From: SKW197 sp049970095
Lineage (GTDB): Archaea > Thermoplasmatota > Thermoplasmata > Lutacidiplasmatales > SKW197
Direction of reading: 5' to 3'
DNA length: 64,000 bases
Assembly: GCA_049970095.1 (NCBI GenBank)
Contig: JBMFNP010000003.1
Span: 1 to 64,000 of the forward strand
This document shows positions 1 through 8,032 of the stretch, piece by piece. Within the stretch, counting starts at the first letter, position 1. Every line of letters begins with the position of its first letter. The notes below the pieces were generated by a model. That model did no database searches. It saw only the letters and a list, made by a program, of their open reading frames with translations, and was not told the DNA's origin. Both the position numbers and the translations under genes were made by a program.

Positions 1-1
1 G

Positions 2-55
2 TTCTGCATTGGAATTCTTCTGGTTGTGCTGGCAAGAAAACGGAAAGAGCGGTAA
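2..55 (+). CDS. 3' end of a membrane-anchored protein (partial)
   Basis: Only the last 17 codons are in the window, read in frame from base 2 to a TAA at 53-55. The peptide is a short hydrophobic stretch (FCIGILLVVLA) followed by a basic tail (RKRKER). This is the usual form of a C-terminal membrane anchor with a cytoplasmic basic end, like those on the large surface proteins elsewhere in the window. The rest of the gene lies upstream, so the function cannot be stated. Confidence 0.5.
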   Translation, partial: FCIGILLVVLARKRKER

Positions 56-93
56 TCTTTTTTCTTTTTTCATTTTTATTCTCTGTTTTCGGA
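56..93 (+). terminator. T-rich transcription terminator
   Basis: Directly after the stop codon of the partial gene the + strand has several runs of 5-6 T. Oligo-T without a required hairpin is the known intrinsic termination signal in archaea. The call rests on base composition and position only. Confidence 0.45.
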
Positions 94-188
94 TGGGAAA
101 AGTAAAATTGCTTAAAGTTATGCAACAAAGTATCTCATGGGCAAAAATTTAGGGTGATGAAAAAGGTAAGGTGGTTTCGGAATCGCAA

Positions 189-199
189 TCATTAAATTG
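189..199 (+). promoter_or_regulatory. TATA box of the alkyltransferase-EndoV gene
   Basis: CATTAAATTGA is centred about 27 nt before the ATG at 222. That is the spacing seen at many other genes here and fits leaderless transcription starting at the second ATG rather than the ATG at 201. Confidence 0.4.
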
Positions 200-221
200 A
201 ATGTTTTGCTATATCCAAATC

Positions 222-1148
222 ATGCTCAATGTGCCAGATATATATTCATACTGCTATTCACTGGTAAAACAGATTCCAGAAGGTATGGTAAGCACTTACA
301 GTGCAGTTGCAGAAGCACTTGGAGACCGTATTGCTGCAAGAGCAGTGGGCAAAATGTTATGTGAGAATCCATATTCTTTTCTCCGTGATGATGTGCCAAA
401 AAATGAGAAAGTTCCCTGTCACCGTGTTGTACTGGCAGACGGAACCCTCGGGGGCTTCACTTCTCCAAGGGGCATTTCTGATAAAATCAAGTTGTTGGAA
501 AATGAGGGAATTATAGTGAAAAACGGAAAAATCCAGGATTTTGAAAAGCACCTCTTCATGAATTTTGTTTCTGAAAAACCCCTGCAACATCTGCGTAAGC
601 ACCAGGAACAACTTGCCAGTAAAATTTCACTTGAAGATAGCTTTCTGCTAAAAGACATTGGTATAGTTGATGTAGCATACAGAGAGAGAAAGGCTTTCTG
701 TGCAATGGTTGTGGTGGACGAGCACTGCAATGTAAACACATTTTCTGCTTCCCTCAGCACAAATTTTCCATACATTCCAACATACCTTGCATTTAGAGAA
801 ATTCCATGCATTCTCAAAGTGCTGGAATACTATCGCCCCTCAATGTTGCTGGTAGATGGAAATGGTATCTTGCATCCCAGGAAAATGGGAATTGCCACAC
901 ACCTTGGCATCATTGCGGAGATTCCCACAATAGGTATTGCAAAATCGCTGTTGCTTGGAGAGATAAAAGGCAATGAGATTTATCATGAGGGAAAGTTAAC
1001 TGGGTATATTTGCGGAAAATACTATATTTCCCCGGGACACAGGGTTTCTGTTGAGAGTGCAAAGAAAATTGCATGTAAATTTCTTGCCGCTATTCCCCTG
1101 GCACACAGAGCAGCACAACATCTCAGGAATTCAAATGATGCTCTTTAA
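222..1148 (+). CDS. O6-alkylguanine-DNA alkyltransferase / endonuclease V fusion
   Basis: Bifunctional DNA repair protein of 308 aa. The N-terminal part (about 1-105) is an AGT/MGMT-type methyltransferase with PCHRV; C66 is the predicted alkyl-acceptor cysteine that removes alkyl groups from O6-guanine in one suicidal step. The C-terminal part (about 130-308) is endonuclease V, which nicks near deoxyinosine. Its signatures are VDVAY (D150), the PYIP wedge motif, FRE (E193), LLVDGNG (D212) and SPGHR (H273). Both catalytic sets look intact. The same fusion has been characterised biochemically in Ferroplasma acidarmanus. The start at 222 is preferred over the ATG at 201 because a TATA-like box lies 27 nt before it. 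The 3' end overlaps the convergent pyrI by 18 bp. Confidence 0.9.
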   Translation: MLNVPDIYSYCYSLVKQIPEGMVSTYSAVAEALGDRIAARAVGKMLCENPYSFLRDDVPKNEKVPCHRVVLADGTLGGFTSPRGISDKIKLLENEGIIVKNGKIQDFEKHLFMNFVSEKPLQHLRKHQEQLASKISLEDSFLLKDIGIVDVAYRERKAFCAMVVVDEHCNVNTFSASLSTNFPYIPTYLAFREIPCILKVLEYYRPSMLLVDGNGILHPRKMGIATHLGIIAEIPTIGIAKSLLLGEIKGNEIYHEGKLTGYICGKYYISPGHRVSVESAKKIACKFLAAIPLAHRAAQHLRNSNDAL

Positions 1149-1589
1149 CACATCATCCAGAATTCTATCACAGTATTTACACCTGTATTTGACTGGATTT
1201 TGAGAAACCAGAACAAACTCATGTTCTACTGGCTCCCCCACATTAGATATGCAGTTTGGATTCTGACATCTCAGTATTCCTTTTGTGGTAGCCGGTAAAC
1301 TGGCTTTGAATTTTTCCTTCACTTCACCCTTTTCAATTATGCTGATTGTCGCTCCAGGTGCAATGAGTGCAATCTTATCCAATTCCTCTTTCTTCAATTC
1401 CCTGTCCTCTATTTTAAGTATGTCTTTCCATCCTAATTTCTTTGAACGCACATGAATTCCTAAGCTGACAGTGTGTTTGTTTTCTATGGTGTCTAGTTTG
1501 AGAATTCTGAGCACTTTTATGCCCATTCCTACAGGGATATGGTCAATAACAGTTCCTTTCACAATAGGGGTAATCTTCAATTCACGCAT
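1131..1589 (-). CDS. pyrI: Aspartate carbamoyltransferase regulatory subunit
   Basis: 152 aa, full length for PyrI. It binds the catalytic subunit of aspartate carbamoyltransferase and confers allosteric nucleotide control on the first committed step of pyrimidine synthesis. The N-terminal allosteric domain has the typical VIDHIPVGMG segment. The C-terminal zinc domain has four cysteines as C-x4-C (CQNPNC) and C-x2-C (CKYC). It overlaps the end of pyrB by 8 nt, so the two are translationally coupled. The 3' end overlaps the convergent alkyltransferase-EndoV gene. Confidence 0.95.
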   Translation of the reverse strand: MRELKITPIVKGTVIDHIPVGMGIKVLRILKLDTIENKHTVSLGIHVRSKKLGWKDILKIEDRELKKEELDKIALIAPGATISIIEKGEVKEKFKASLPATTKGILRCQNPNCISNVGEPVEHEFVLVSQNPVKYRCKYCDRILDDVLKSII

Positions 1590-2526
1590 CTATATCGCCT
1601 CCAAGAAGCAGGGAGAGAATTGCCATCCTCACGGGAACTCCATTAAACGCCTGCTCAAAATACATTGCGTGTCTGGTGCTGTCCACATCTGCCGCAATCT
1701 CGTTTACTCTGGGCAGAGGATGAAGTACAATGGATTCTTTCTTTGCACGGCTCAACAAGTTTGCATCCAGACGGAAAATTCCCGCAACTTTGGTATATTC
1801 CTGGATATCCGGAAATCTTTCTTTCTGTATTCTCGTCATATAAAACACATCGCAGATTTCTATAACTTCTTCAAGTGTGTTGCATCTGTTTGTCTTTACA
1901 CCCATTTCTTGAAGTGTTTCCACAATATGCTCGGGCATCTGCAAACTTTCAGGTGCAACAAAAAACAGATTAGCATTGAATTTTGCCAGCGCGTATGCGA
2001 GAGAATGAACAGTTCTTCCATATTTCAAATCACCAATAAGTGCTACATTTATCCCGTCTAGTTTTCCGAATTTCTCCTTTATCGTGAACAAATCCAGAAG
2101 TGTCTGGGTAGGATGTTGTCCTGCACCATCACCCGCATTTATCACTGGCTTATCCGAAAATTCTGCTGCAAGCCGTGCTGCACCCTCAAACTTATGCCTG
2201 ATTACAATCACATCAGAATAGCTGGCAAGCATTCTTACTGTATCTGCCAGTGTTTCTCCCTTTGCCACCGAAGTCATACTGGGCTCAGAAAAGCCCAGAC
2301 ATTTGCCACCGAGACGGAGCATTGCAGATTCAAAGGAAAGGCGTGTTCTTGTGCTTGGTTCAAAAAATGCTGTAGCCAGTATCTTCCCTTCAAGGGTTTT
2401 CAGTACTTTTTTACCCTTAGCCACATCTACCATTTTTTTCGCAGTCAGAAGTATGTGCTCTATTTCTTCATTGCTCAAGTCCTTTATAGACACTATGTCC
2501 TTACCAACAAAATCCTTGTGCTGCAT
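1582..2526 (-). CDS. pyrB: Aspartate carbamoyltransferase catalytic subunit
   Basis: 314 aa, normal for PyrB. It condenses carbamoyl phosphate and aspartate to N-carbamoylaspartate. Family motifs are present: EPSTRTRLSFESA (carbamoyl phosphate binding), HPTQTLLDL and LHPLPRVNEI. The open frame extends upstream to 2613, but a strong TATA box centred 27 nt before the ATG at 2526 marks a leaderless start at MQHKDFVGKD, which also fits the family N-terminus. It forms an operon with pyrI and is divergent from the small membrane protein gene at 2604. Confidence 0.96.
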   Translation of the reverse strand: MQHKDFVGKDIVSIKDLSNEEIEHILLTAKKMVDVAKGKKVLKTLEGKILATAFFEPSTRTRLSFESAMLRLGGKCLGFSEPSMTSVAKGETLADTVRMLASYSDVIVIRHKFEGAARLAAEFSDKPVINAGDGAGQHPTQTLLDLFTIKEKFGKLDGINVALIGDLKYGRTVHSLAYALAKFNANLFFVAPESLQMPEHIVETLQEMGVKTNRCNTLEEVIEICDVFYMTRIQKERFPDIQEYTKVAGIFRLDANLLSRAKKESIVLHPLPRVNEIAADVDSTRHAMYFEQAFNGVPVRMAILSLLLGGDIDA

Positions 2527-2546
2527 CAATACTTCAAGATAACTCA

Positions 2547-2560
2547 GATATATATATTTT
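2547..2560 (-). promoter_or_regulatory. TATA box of pyrBI
   Basis: AAAATATATATATC on the minus strand, centred 27 nt upstream of the pyrB ATG at 2526. It implies a leaderless or nearly leaderless transcript and settles the start codon choice. Confidence 0.65.
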
Positions 2561-2572
2561 GCAGGAACAAAA

Positions 2573-2582
2573 GTATTTAATC
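2573..2582 (+). promoter_or_regulatory. TATA box of the 2604 gene
   Basis: GTATTTAATC is centred about 27 nt before the ATG at 2604. Together with the pyrB TATA box it makes a compact divergent promoter of under 80 bp between the two start codons. Confidence 0.45.
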
Positions 2583-2603
2583 TCGGAAAACAATCATGAC
2601 ACG

Positions 2604-3038
2604 ATGGAAACAAGAACCCAGGTGATTTTGATAGTGGCTATACTTCTATTTCTGGCAGGAGGAATTATAGGATATCATCTCTACAGGGAATGGAACACCC
2701 CAAAGGAAATCACAAAACACTATTTCAAGACAAATGAGACCATAAATGCAAAATCTGAAATAGTGCTTGAGTTTTATTCAAAAGCAGGTGGGAACATTAC
2801 AGGGAACATCTCTGCAACCGCAGAAGTTTCACTTTATATTCTGGATGTAGTTAACTATTTAGAATATGTGCGGAACCACAACATCTTAGCGGTAAGCGCA
2901 AAACTCTCTAAAAATGGCACCCAGATCAGCATAGAATGGCTGGTTCCATCCGACAATTACTGGTATGTGCTGATATATAATCCACACAACGCAACTATTG
3001 GTGTGAGCTATGATGTCTGGTGTAGATATCTCTCTTAA
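2604..3038 (+). CDS. Small membrane-anchored protein of unknown function
   Basis: 144 aa. Not recognised as a known family. After a short start (METRTQ) there is one transmembrane segment (about 7-27), then a domain of about 115 aa rich in beta-forming residues with several N-x-S/T sequons, so it is probably extracytoplasmic. The start at 2604 is chosen over upstream in-frame codons because of a TATA box 27 nt before it. It overlaps the following degenerate KaiC-like gene by 29 nt, so the two are probably co-transcribed. Confidence 0.65.
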   Translation: METRTQVILIVAILLFLAGGIIGYHLYREWNTPKEITKHYFKTNETINAKSEIVLEFYSKAGGNITGNISATAEVSLYILDVVNYLEYVRNHNILAVSAKLSKNGTQISIEWLVPSDNYWYVLIYNPHNATIGVSYDVWCRYLS

Positions 3039-3882
3039 AAAAGATGAAACGAATTCGGAAATTGATCGCATTCCCACAGCAGTAGCTGACTTTGATGCAA
3101 TAATAGGTGGCGGAGTGCCGAGGGGGAGTGTGATCATTCTCAAAAGTGAAGTGGGTGCCGGTCACATAGAATTTGCATTAACCTCAATTGCAAAACTCAT
3201 TCTTGCAAAGGAAGATAAGGAATTCTCTGATTTCTATCTGAAAAAATCCAGGGGATTCATTCCTGAAAAGTTTTTCTTTATCACAATTTCCCGCACAAAG
3301 GATGAAATTTTACATGAGGTAAAGGCATCATTTCCTGTGGATTACTACAATGCAATTTCTAGGGGTGTGATATTCAAGGATTTCGCCGCAAGCTATTTCA
3401 GAGCAACAATTATACCACAATCCTGGACAGGTGAAAATACAGGCATATTTAGGAAAGATAAGGGCTCAGATAACATTCTTGAAGAGCTGATTTCTTTTCT
3501 GGATACCAACGCACAGAACAGCATGATTGTACTGAACGCCCTCACGGACCTTGTGGTCGCAAAAAAAATTGAACTTCTTGACCTTGTGACCCTGCTGAAA
3601 GGGCTCCAAAGAGTATCAAAAAAATGGGGTGGCGTGATTTACCTTCTATTGACCTCCAGTATTCTTGAACCTCAAAAAGAACTTCTTCTTATTGACAGTG
3701 TGGATGGTGTAATTACATTTGAGTGGAGCAAAAGCACAAAAACCTCTAGGCGGCAAAGGTTTATGTATGTGGAGAAGTTCATGCCGTTGCTTATGCATCT
3801 GGATAACGAAAGAATTACAAAATTTGCAATTGAAATTAATTCCCAGGAAGGACTTGTTGTCTCAAGTTATGTGAGGGTGTAA
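3010..3882 (+). CDS. KaiC/RadA-like RecA-fold protein with degenerate Walker A
   Basis: 290 aa. The start IDRIPTAVADFDAIIGGGVPRGS matches the opening of KaiC/RadA-type RecA-superfamily ATPases, where a phosphate loop should follow. Here the loop reads SEVGAGHI (46-53), with His and Ile in place of the Lys and Thr/Ser, so ATP hydrolysis is unlikely. Later segments (SMIVLNALTDLV, GGVIYLLLTSS) fit RecA core strands. It is followed two bases later by an intact KaiC-like gene. A pseudo-ATPase paired with an active one suggests a heteromeric regulatory unit, which is inference. Start ATGs at 3010 and 3013 are both possible. Confidence 0.7.
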   Translation: MMSGVDISLKKDETNSEIDRIPTAVADFDAIIGGGVPRGSVIILKSEVGAGHIEFALTSIAKLILAKEDKEFSDFYLKKSRGFIPEKFFFITISRTKDEILHEVKASFPVDYYNAISRGVIFKDFAASYFRATIIPQSWTGENTGIFRKDKGSDNILEELISFLDTNAQNSMIVLNALTDLVVAKKIELLDLVTLLKGLQRVSKKWGGVIYLLLTSSILEPQKELLLIDSVDGVITFEWSKSTKTSRRQRFMYVEKFMPLLMHLDNERITKFAIEINSQEGLVVSSYVRV

Positions 3883-3884
3883 AC

Positions 3885-4586
3885 ATGGAGCGAATAAAAA
3901 CAGGAATAACTGGACTTGACGATATGCTGAATGGGGGTTTTCCGACAGGGCATATTGTGAGTGTGCTGGGCGCCTTCGGTACTGGAAAAACATGCTTTGC
4001 AATACAGTTTCTTCACCAGGGCCTTGTTGAGGGTGAAAAAGCGCTGTTTATTACGCTGGAAGAAGAAGAGGAGTCAATTATTCAGAATGCACTCTCCTTT
4101 GGTTTTGACTTGAAGCCCTATATTGAAACAGAGAAGCTGGCAATCTACAAACTTCTTCCCTCAGAAGCAAAAAGTTCAATTGAAAAGATAAAAACAGAGC
4201 TTCCAAATGTGATCTGTGCATCTGGTATTAAACGCCTAGCTATTGATTCAATCTCTCTGCTCACAATGATGTTTGAGAATGAAGGTGAGAAACGCGAAAC
4301 CCTTTTTGCTCTTTGCCAAAAAATAAAGAAAAGTGGTGCAACCGCTGTGTTCACCGCAGAAGCAAAGCCAGAAAATCCAAATGTTTCTAGAGATGGAATG
4401 GTAGAGTATGTTTCAGATGGTGTGATTGTACTTTACTATTTTGAGGACCCGCGACATGGAAGTGAAATTCGCACATTTCTCAAAATCTTGAAGATGCGAA
4501 GAACCCCGCATTCCAGAAAAATAAAGCCCTATGAACTGGGAAAGAACGGGATCACTGTGCTTTCCAAAGCAGAAGTTCTGGAGTGA
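3885..4586 (+). CDS. KaiC-domain ATPase
   Basis: 233 aa, single KaiC-type RecA domain. It opens with the family signature RIKTGITGLDDMLNGGFPTG. The Walker A GAFGTGKT (29-36) is intact, acidic residues follow beta-strand 2 (ITLEEEEES), and the Walker B strand is KRLAIDSIS. Archaeal single-domain KaiC proteins are thought to be signalling ATPases, and no target can be read from the sequence. It lies directly downstream of the degenerate homologue and ends convergent with a flippase gene. Confidence 0.88.
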   Translation: MERIKTGITGLDDMLNGGFPTGHIVSVLGAFGTGKTCFAIQFLHQGLVEGEKALFITLEEEEESIIQNALSFGFDLKPYIETEKLAIYKLLPSEAKSSIEKIKTELPNVICASGIKRLAIDSISLLTMMFENEGEKRETLFALCQKIKKSGATAVFTAEAKPENPNVSRDGMVEYVSDGVIVLYYFEDPRHGSEIRTFLKILKMRRTPHSRKIKPYELGKNGITVLSKAEVLE

Positions 4587-4602
4587 GTGCATGTTTTACT
4601 AT

Positions 4603-5790
4603 TTACATTCCTCCCCGTACTCGCATTCTTCTCAAAGTTAGAAATGTAAGTGTTCCCCAAAGAAGCACAGCAATGCCACATGCCACTGTGAGCGAAATTG
4701 CGGCTCCAGGTGTTCCAAGAGATGGAACTAAAAAGTAAAGAAGTGCGAAATTTACAAGTGCAGTCACTCCTAACACAAACCCCTCATATATCGGTTTTCC
4801 AAACCCAGTCCAGGTTGAAGCAAACACATCAGAAATTGCAAACAGCATCATTGCAGTGCTGAGCACTGGCAGCAGAAATGCAGCAGGAAGATATGCCTCA
4901 GGATAAAAAATGTGCATTATTTCATCAGGGAATGCATAGAAAATCAGGGCAAGGAACAGAGAAATGGAGGAAGTTAATCCGAGACCCAAACAAAGATTTT
5001 TTTTTAATTGTTTATCTTTTGCAGTTTCTGGAAGAATTACTGTGCCTACGGCGGATGGTGCAAACATGAACACGGCCATCAGTGTTTTTGCAGACATATA
5101 ATATGCAAGCTCTGAAGTGCTCAGATATGCCCTGACAAACACAGCATCTAGTTGCATTACAAGAATATAAGCGATGGAAGAAACATAAAGAGGGGCTGAG
5201 AAACGGAGGATTTTTTTAAGCTGTGAAATCTGTATATGGCATTCACTCAATCTCCAAAATCTGCGGGGAATTGTGAGTGGCAGGGGAAGAATTGCAGCAA
5301 GGAGGTAAAAAACGGAAAAGATGAGGACATTAGGTGGAAACACAGCCAGCGATCCAAGGAGTATAATTCTGAAACCATTAGTTATGATGAAATAAATTGA
5401 AAGTTGGATGTACATCCGCATTCCACGAAGCCAGGAATAAATAAACTGGGAGATGAAAAACGAAAGTGCGATTAAAATGAGGGAGAATCCACCAACCCAG
5501 AACATAATTGGAATTGAGAAACAGAATACCTGAGCTGCAAAAATAGCCACATTCTCGGGAACATTTTTGTGCTTTCCCTCCCCTATAAGTCTGCTCATTG
5601 TGGTAAACACCCCAGCAAAAAGAGAATTGTAAAGAATCATTCCCACAGCCACAAAATATCTGAATATGCCAAAGTCCTCAAGCACCAGAAATCTTGCTGC
5701 AAGAAGGAAGAATACCAGGTTCAGAATGTAGCCGCCAGTATTTCCGATGCCCACAGTTACTGTGCTTATAAAATATTTTTTTGTCTCCAA
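4603..5790 (-). CDS. Polysaccharide/lipid flippase of the MOP superfamily
   Basis: 395 aa, polytopic membrane protein with about 12 hydrophobic segments. Features of polysaccharide biosynthesis export (Wzx-like) proteins include the N-terminal VTVGIGNTGGYILN, LAARFLVLEDFGIFRY, and LSTSELAYYMSAKTL in the middle. It probably flips lipid-linked sugars for surface glycans, consistent with the many N-x-S/T-rich secreted proteins in this window. The predicted start is a TTG at 5790 preceded by AGGTGA, 9 bp after the end of the RecB-like nuclease gene. Confidence 0.82.
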   Translation of the reverse strand: METKKYFISTVTVGIGNTGGYILNLVFFLLAARFLVLEDFGIFRYFVAVGMILYNSLFAGVFTTMSRLIGEGKHKNVPENVAIFAAQVFCFSIPIMFWVGGFSLILIALSFFISQFIYSWLRGMRMYIQLSIYFIITNGFRIILLGSLAVFPPNVLIFSVFYLLAAILPLPLTIPRRFWRLSECHIQISQLKKILRFSAPLYVSSIAYILVMQLDAVFVRAYLSTSELAYYMSAKTLMAVFMFAPSAVGTVILPETAKDKQLKKNLCLGLGLTSSISLFLALIFYAFPDEIMHIFYPEAYLPAAFLLPVLSTAMMLFAISDVFASTWTGFGKPIYEGFVLGVTALVNFALLYFLVPSLGTPGAAISLTVACGIAVLLWGTLTFLTLRRMRVRGGM

Positions 5791-5799
5791 CAGTTCACC

Positions 5800-6996
5800 T
5801 CATAGTGTGTATTCCAGTTTTTTTGTATTGCAATAAACCCTGTATTCTTTCGTGATATTGCACATCTGATTGATAGCATCAGATAATGGCTTTGGAAGGT
5901 TCATCTTCTTTATGGCATTTGAAAGTTTGTAGCGGTCTATTTCCAGAAATTCATTCCATAGCCCGTTTTCAATAATAATGTTTTTCAGGTGGTTATATTC
6001 ATCTGAATCTTTTTCAGGCATTTCAAGTTTCGGATATTCACGCAGTTTGATTTCACAGTTTCTGCCCTGGATTGCCTGGTAAGCATTTGCAAGTGCATAC
6101 TGTAAAATCTTGCCCCTGATTTCTTCCATCTCTGCCTCGATTGCCTTTTTCATTTCTGTAAGTTCACCATACCTCGTAGCCAGTTTATAACCCTCTTCTT
6201 CACTGATTTCTGTCGGCCCATATTCTTCTATAAGGAGTGAGTGCCTTTTAAGAGGGCAGTATTTCCAGTACATGCACCAATCGCATAGCGCACTTGATGT
6301 GGGTTCAAATTCAGTGGCATTGATGATTTCAAATGCAAGTTTTCTTATTTCTTCCTTTAGCTTATCCAGGTCCTCTCTGCTCCGTACACTCTCCCGCTCC
6401 ATTTCAAATCTGAGATAATGCCAGATGAGCTTCACTTCTTTTACATCCTCAAGTTCTTCCTCAACTGCGAGCTGGTAAATTGCGAGCTGTTCATTGCTCT
6501 CGCTCCACTCCTTTGTAGGATAGGAACCACTGGTTTTGTAATCATGGATTTCATATTTTCCCTCACCTGTTTTGTCCACACGGTCTATAACTCCTGTGAT
6601 TTCTATACCCTCCTCCAGCTTAATTGTGAAGTCCTTCTCTATCCATAATGTGATTCCATGGTTGAAGGGATGGAACCTGCGATAGTATCCCTCAATGCAC
6701 CTTTTCCCCACCTCAAAATAATTTTCAGGTGTATATTCCTTTTTTATGATTTTGATTTTTTCGTTCCAGTTTGTTTTCCAGGAAGATGTATAAAATTCAA
6801 TGAGTTCTTCAAGTTTTGGCACTTTCCCGTTTCTTACATCTGTGTAAAGTTTTTCAAGGACTTCATGAACAAGGGTACCCAGGTATGTCTCTATCGTTGT
6901 ACCTTCTGGCTCAATTCTATCTATTCTGGAAAGCTTGTACTGCAGCGGGCAATTCCTGTAAGTCTCAATACTGGAATAAGAGAGTTTTATCGCCAT
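5800..6996 (-). CDS. RecB/Cas4-like PD-(D/E)xK nuclease with probable Fe-S cluster
   Basis: 398 aa. The N-terminus SYSSIETYRNCPLQYK is typical of the PDDEXK_1 (RecB/AddB/Cas4) group. Active-site residues are visible: H44, D138 (GVIDRVD), D152-x-K154 (HDYKT) and the Q-x3-Y motif around 170-174. C16 plus C238-x2-C241-x5-C247 match the four-cysteine iron-sulfur arrangement of AddB/Cas4 nucleases. A C-terminal extension (about 255-398) is partly helical. No cas genes are nearby, so a general repair or DNA-end-processing role is more likely than CRISPR adaptation. A leaderless start at 6996 is supported by a TATA box. Confidence 0.85.
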   Translation of the reverse strand: MAIKLSYSSIETYRNCPLQYKLSRIDRIEPEGTTIETYLGTLVHEVLEKLYTDVRNGKVPKLEELIEFYTSSWKTNWNEKIKIIKKEYTPENYFEVGKRCIEGYYRRFHPFNHGITLWIEKDFTIKLEEGIEITGVIDRVDKTGEGKYEIHDYKTSGSYPTKEWSESNEQLAIYQLAVEEELEDVKEVKLIWHYLRFEMERESVRSREDLDKLKEEIRKLAFEIINATEFEPTSSALCDWCMYWKYCPLKRHSLLIEEYGPTEISEEEGYKLATRYGELTEMKKAIEAEMEEIRGKILQYALANAYQAIQGRNCEIKLREYPKLEMPEKDSDEYNHLKNIIIENGLWNEFLEIDRYKLSNAIKKMNLPKPLSDAINQMCNITKEYRVYCNTKKLEYTL

Positions 6997-7018
6997 GTTT
7001 GAAGGAAGTACAGGGAAG

Positions 7019-7026
7019 TATATATA
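7019..7026 (-). promoter_or_regulatory. TATA box of the RecB-like nuclease gene
   Basis: TATATATA on the minus strand, centred 27 nt upstream of the ATG at 6996. Confidence 0.6.
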
Positions 7027-7313
7027 GATGTGGAGTGGGAGATATCCTCAAAATCACAAAAATTGAGTGTAATTGCCGGTAAATAAATGCCCTAGGATGG
7101 CTTTATTCTTCTCACTCCCAAATATGAGAACAGCAAATCTTTATGACCTAATTATTTCTGGTTGAACACCTAGAAATGTTTAAGTATTAAAAACGGTATT
7201 AGTATATTGGAGTTGAAAAAGATGGATGAGTTCATATTTCCTTCCAAATTGGAACAAAATGTGAATTTTACACATACTAAGTTATAGAGATGCCAATAAA
7301 AAAAGGTGATTAT
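7027..7313. other. Intergenic stretch before the PIN-domain gene
   Basis: About 290 bp without a convincing gene. It holds a possible 21-codon ORF (7222-7287, MDEFIFPSKLEQ...) too short to judge, and AT-rich promoter-like sequence around 7180-7192. No inverted repeat or RNA gene was recognised. Confidence 0.4.
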
Positions 7314-7787
7314 ATGAAGAAAATAAAATTAAAACTTTACCTTGAGAATTCAGTAATAAGCATGTACTTTCAGGATGACGACCCTTATAAGCGCAATTTA
7401 ACTCGCCAATTCTGGAAGGAAGTTTTACCAGATTTTGATGTGTATATCTCAGAGATGGTCCTTCGTGAAATTGACGGGATAAGGGATCTTGCTCTACGAA
7501 AGGCAACAATGAATTTGATTAGAAATTTCACAATCTTAGAAGAAATACCACAGGTTATTCAGTTATCCAACATTTATCTCTCTATGAAGCGAATGCCAAG
7601 GGGAGATGCCATTCATCTGGCTTTTGCAACTCTTGGCGGAATGGATGTATTTGTAACATGGAATAGCAAACATCTTTTCAAACCAAGTACTCAGGAAATG
7701 GTTGTTGAAGTTAATATACATTTAAAGTTACCAATTCCCACAATCTTAACACCGGAGAAATTTTTTGAGTTTGAAGAGGAGGTGTGA
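7314..7787 (+). CDS. PIN-domain protein, probable VapC-like RNase
   Basis: 157 aa. The PIN fold is suggested by LYLENSVISMY at the N-terminus (usually LYLDTSV; here E11 stands where the first Asp is expected), acidic residues in SEMVLREID, GDAIHLAFA (D98), and VTWNSKHL, the usual last motif of VapC-like PIN domains. Such proteins are Mg-dependent RNases and commonly toxins. The start at 7314 is set by a Shine-Dalgarno AGGTGAT just upstream and is preferred over an ATG at 7290. A small charged protein gene follows after one base. The Asp-to-Glu change in the first motif leaves activity uncertain. Confidence 0.8.
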   Translation: MKKIKLKLYLENSVISMYFQDDDPYKRNLTRQFWKEVLPDFDVYISEMVLREIDGIRDLALRKATMNLIRNFTILEEIPQVIQLSNIYLSMKRMPRGDAIHLAFATLGGMDVFVTWNSKHLFKPSTQEMVVEVNIHLKLPIPTILTPEKFFEFEEEV

Positions 7788-7788
7788 G

Positions 7789-8004
7789 ATGCCTAAAAGA
7801 GAAGTTAATGAAAAAGAAATAGAAAGAATACTTAAACGGGTCCAGAGGGAATTTCCTGGCAATAAGTGTTTGCAGGATATTCACTACTACCGATATATCT
7901 TAGAATTAGAATGGGAAACAATGACGCCAGAGGAAATACTAGAGGATATAAAGAAAGGAGCGAGACGTATCAAGAAAGAAATGAAAAAACAAATAAGTGA
8001 GTAA
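7789..8004 (+). CDS. Small charged protein, candidate antitoxin of the PIN gene
   Basis: 71 aa, highly charged and mostly helical (KEIERILKRVQREFPG..., EEILEDIKKGARRIKKEMKK). No family recognised. The start follows a clear GGAGGTG, and the gene begins one base after the PIN stop codon, so the pair is co-translated. Its size, charge and position suggest an antitoxin, but in classical vapBC loci the antitoxin comes first. The role is inferred from context only. Confidence 0.6.
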   Translation: MPKREVNEKEIERILKRVQREFPGNKCLQDIHYYRYILELEWETMTPEEILEDIKKGARRIKKEMKKQISE

Positions 8005-8032
8005 CATGATGTTCCTGCCACTTCATATAACA

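Noticed and set aside
5800..6996. CRISPR-associated Cas4
   Set aside because: The nuclease and Fe-S motifs fit the wider RecB/AddB/Cas4 group, but the protein is longer than Cas4, and no cas1, cas2 or repeat array is present in the window.
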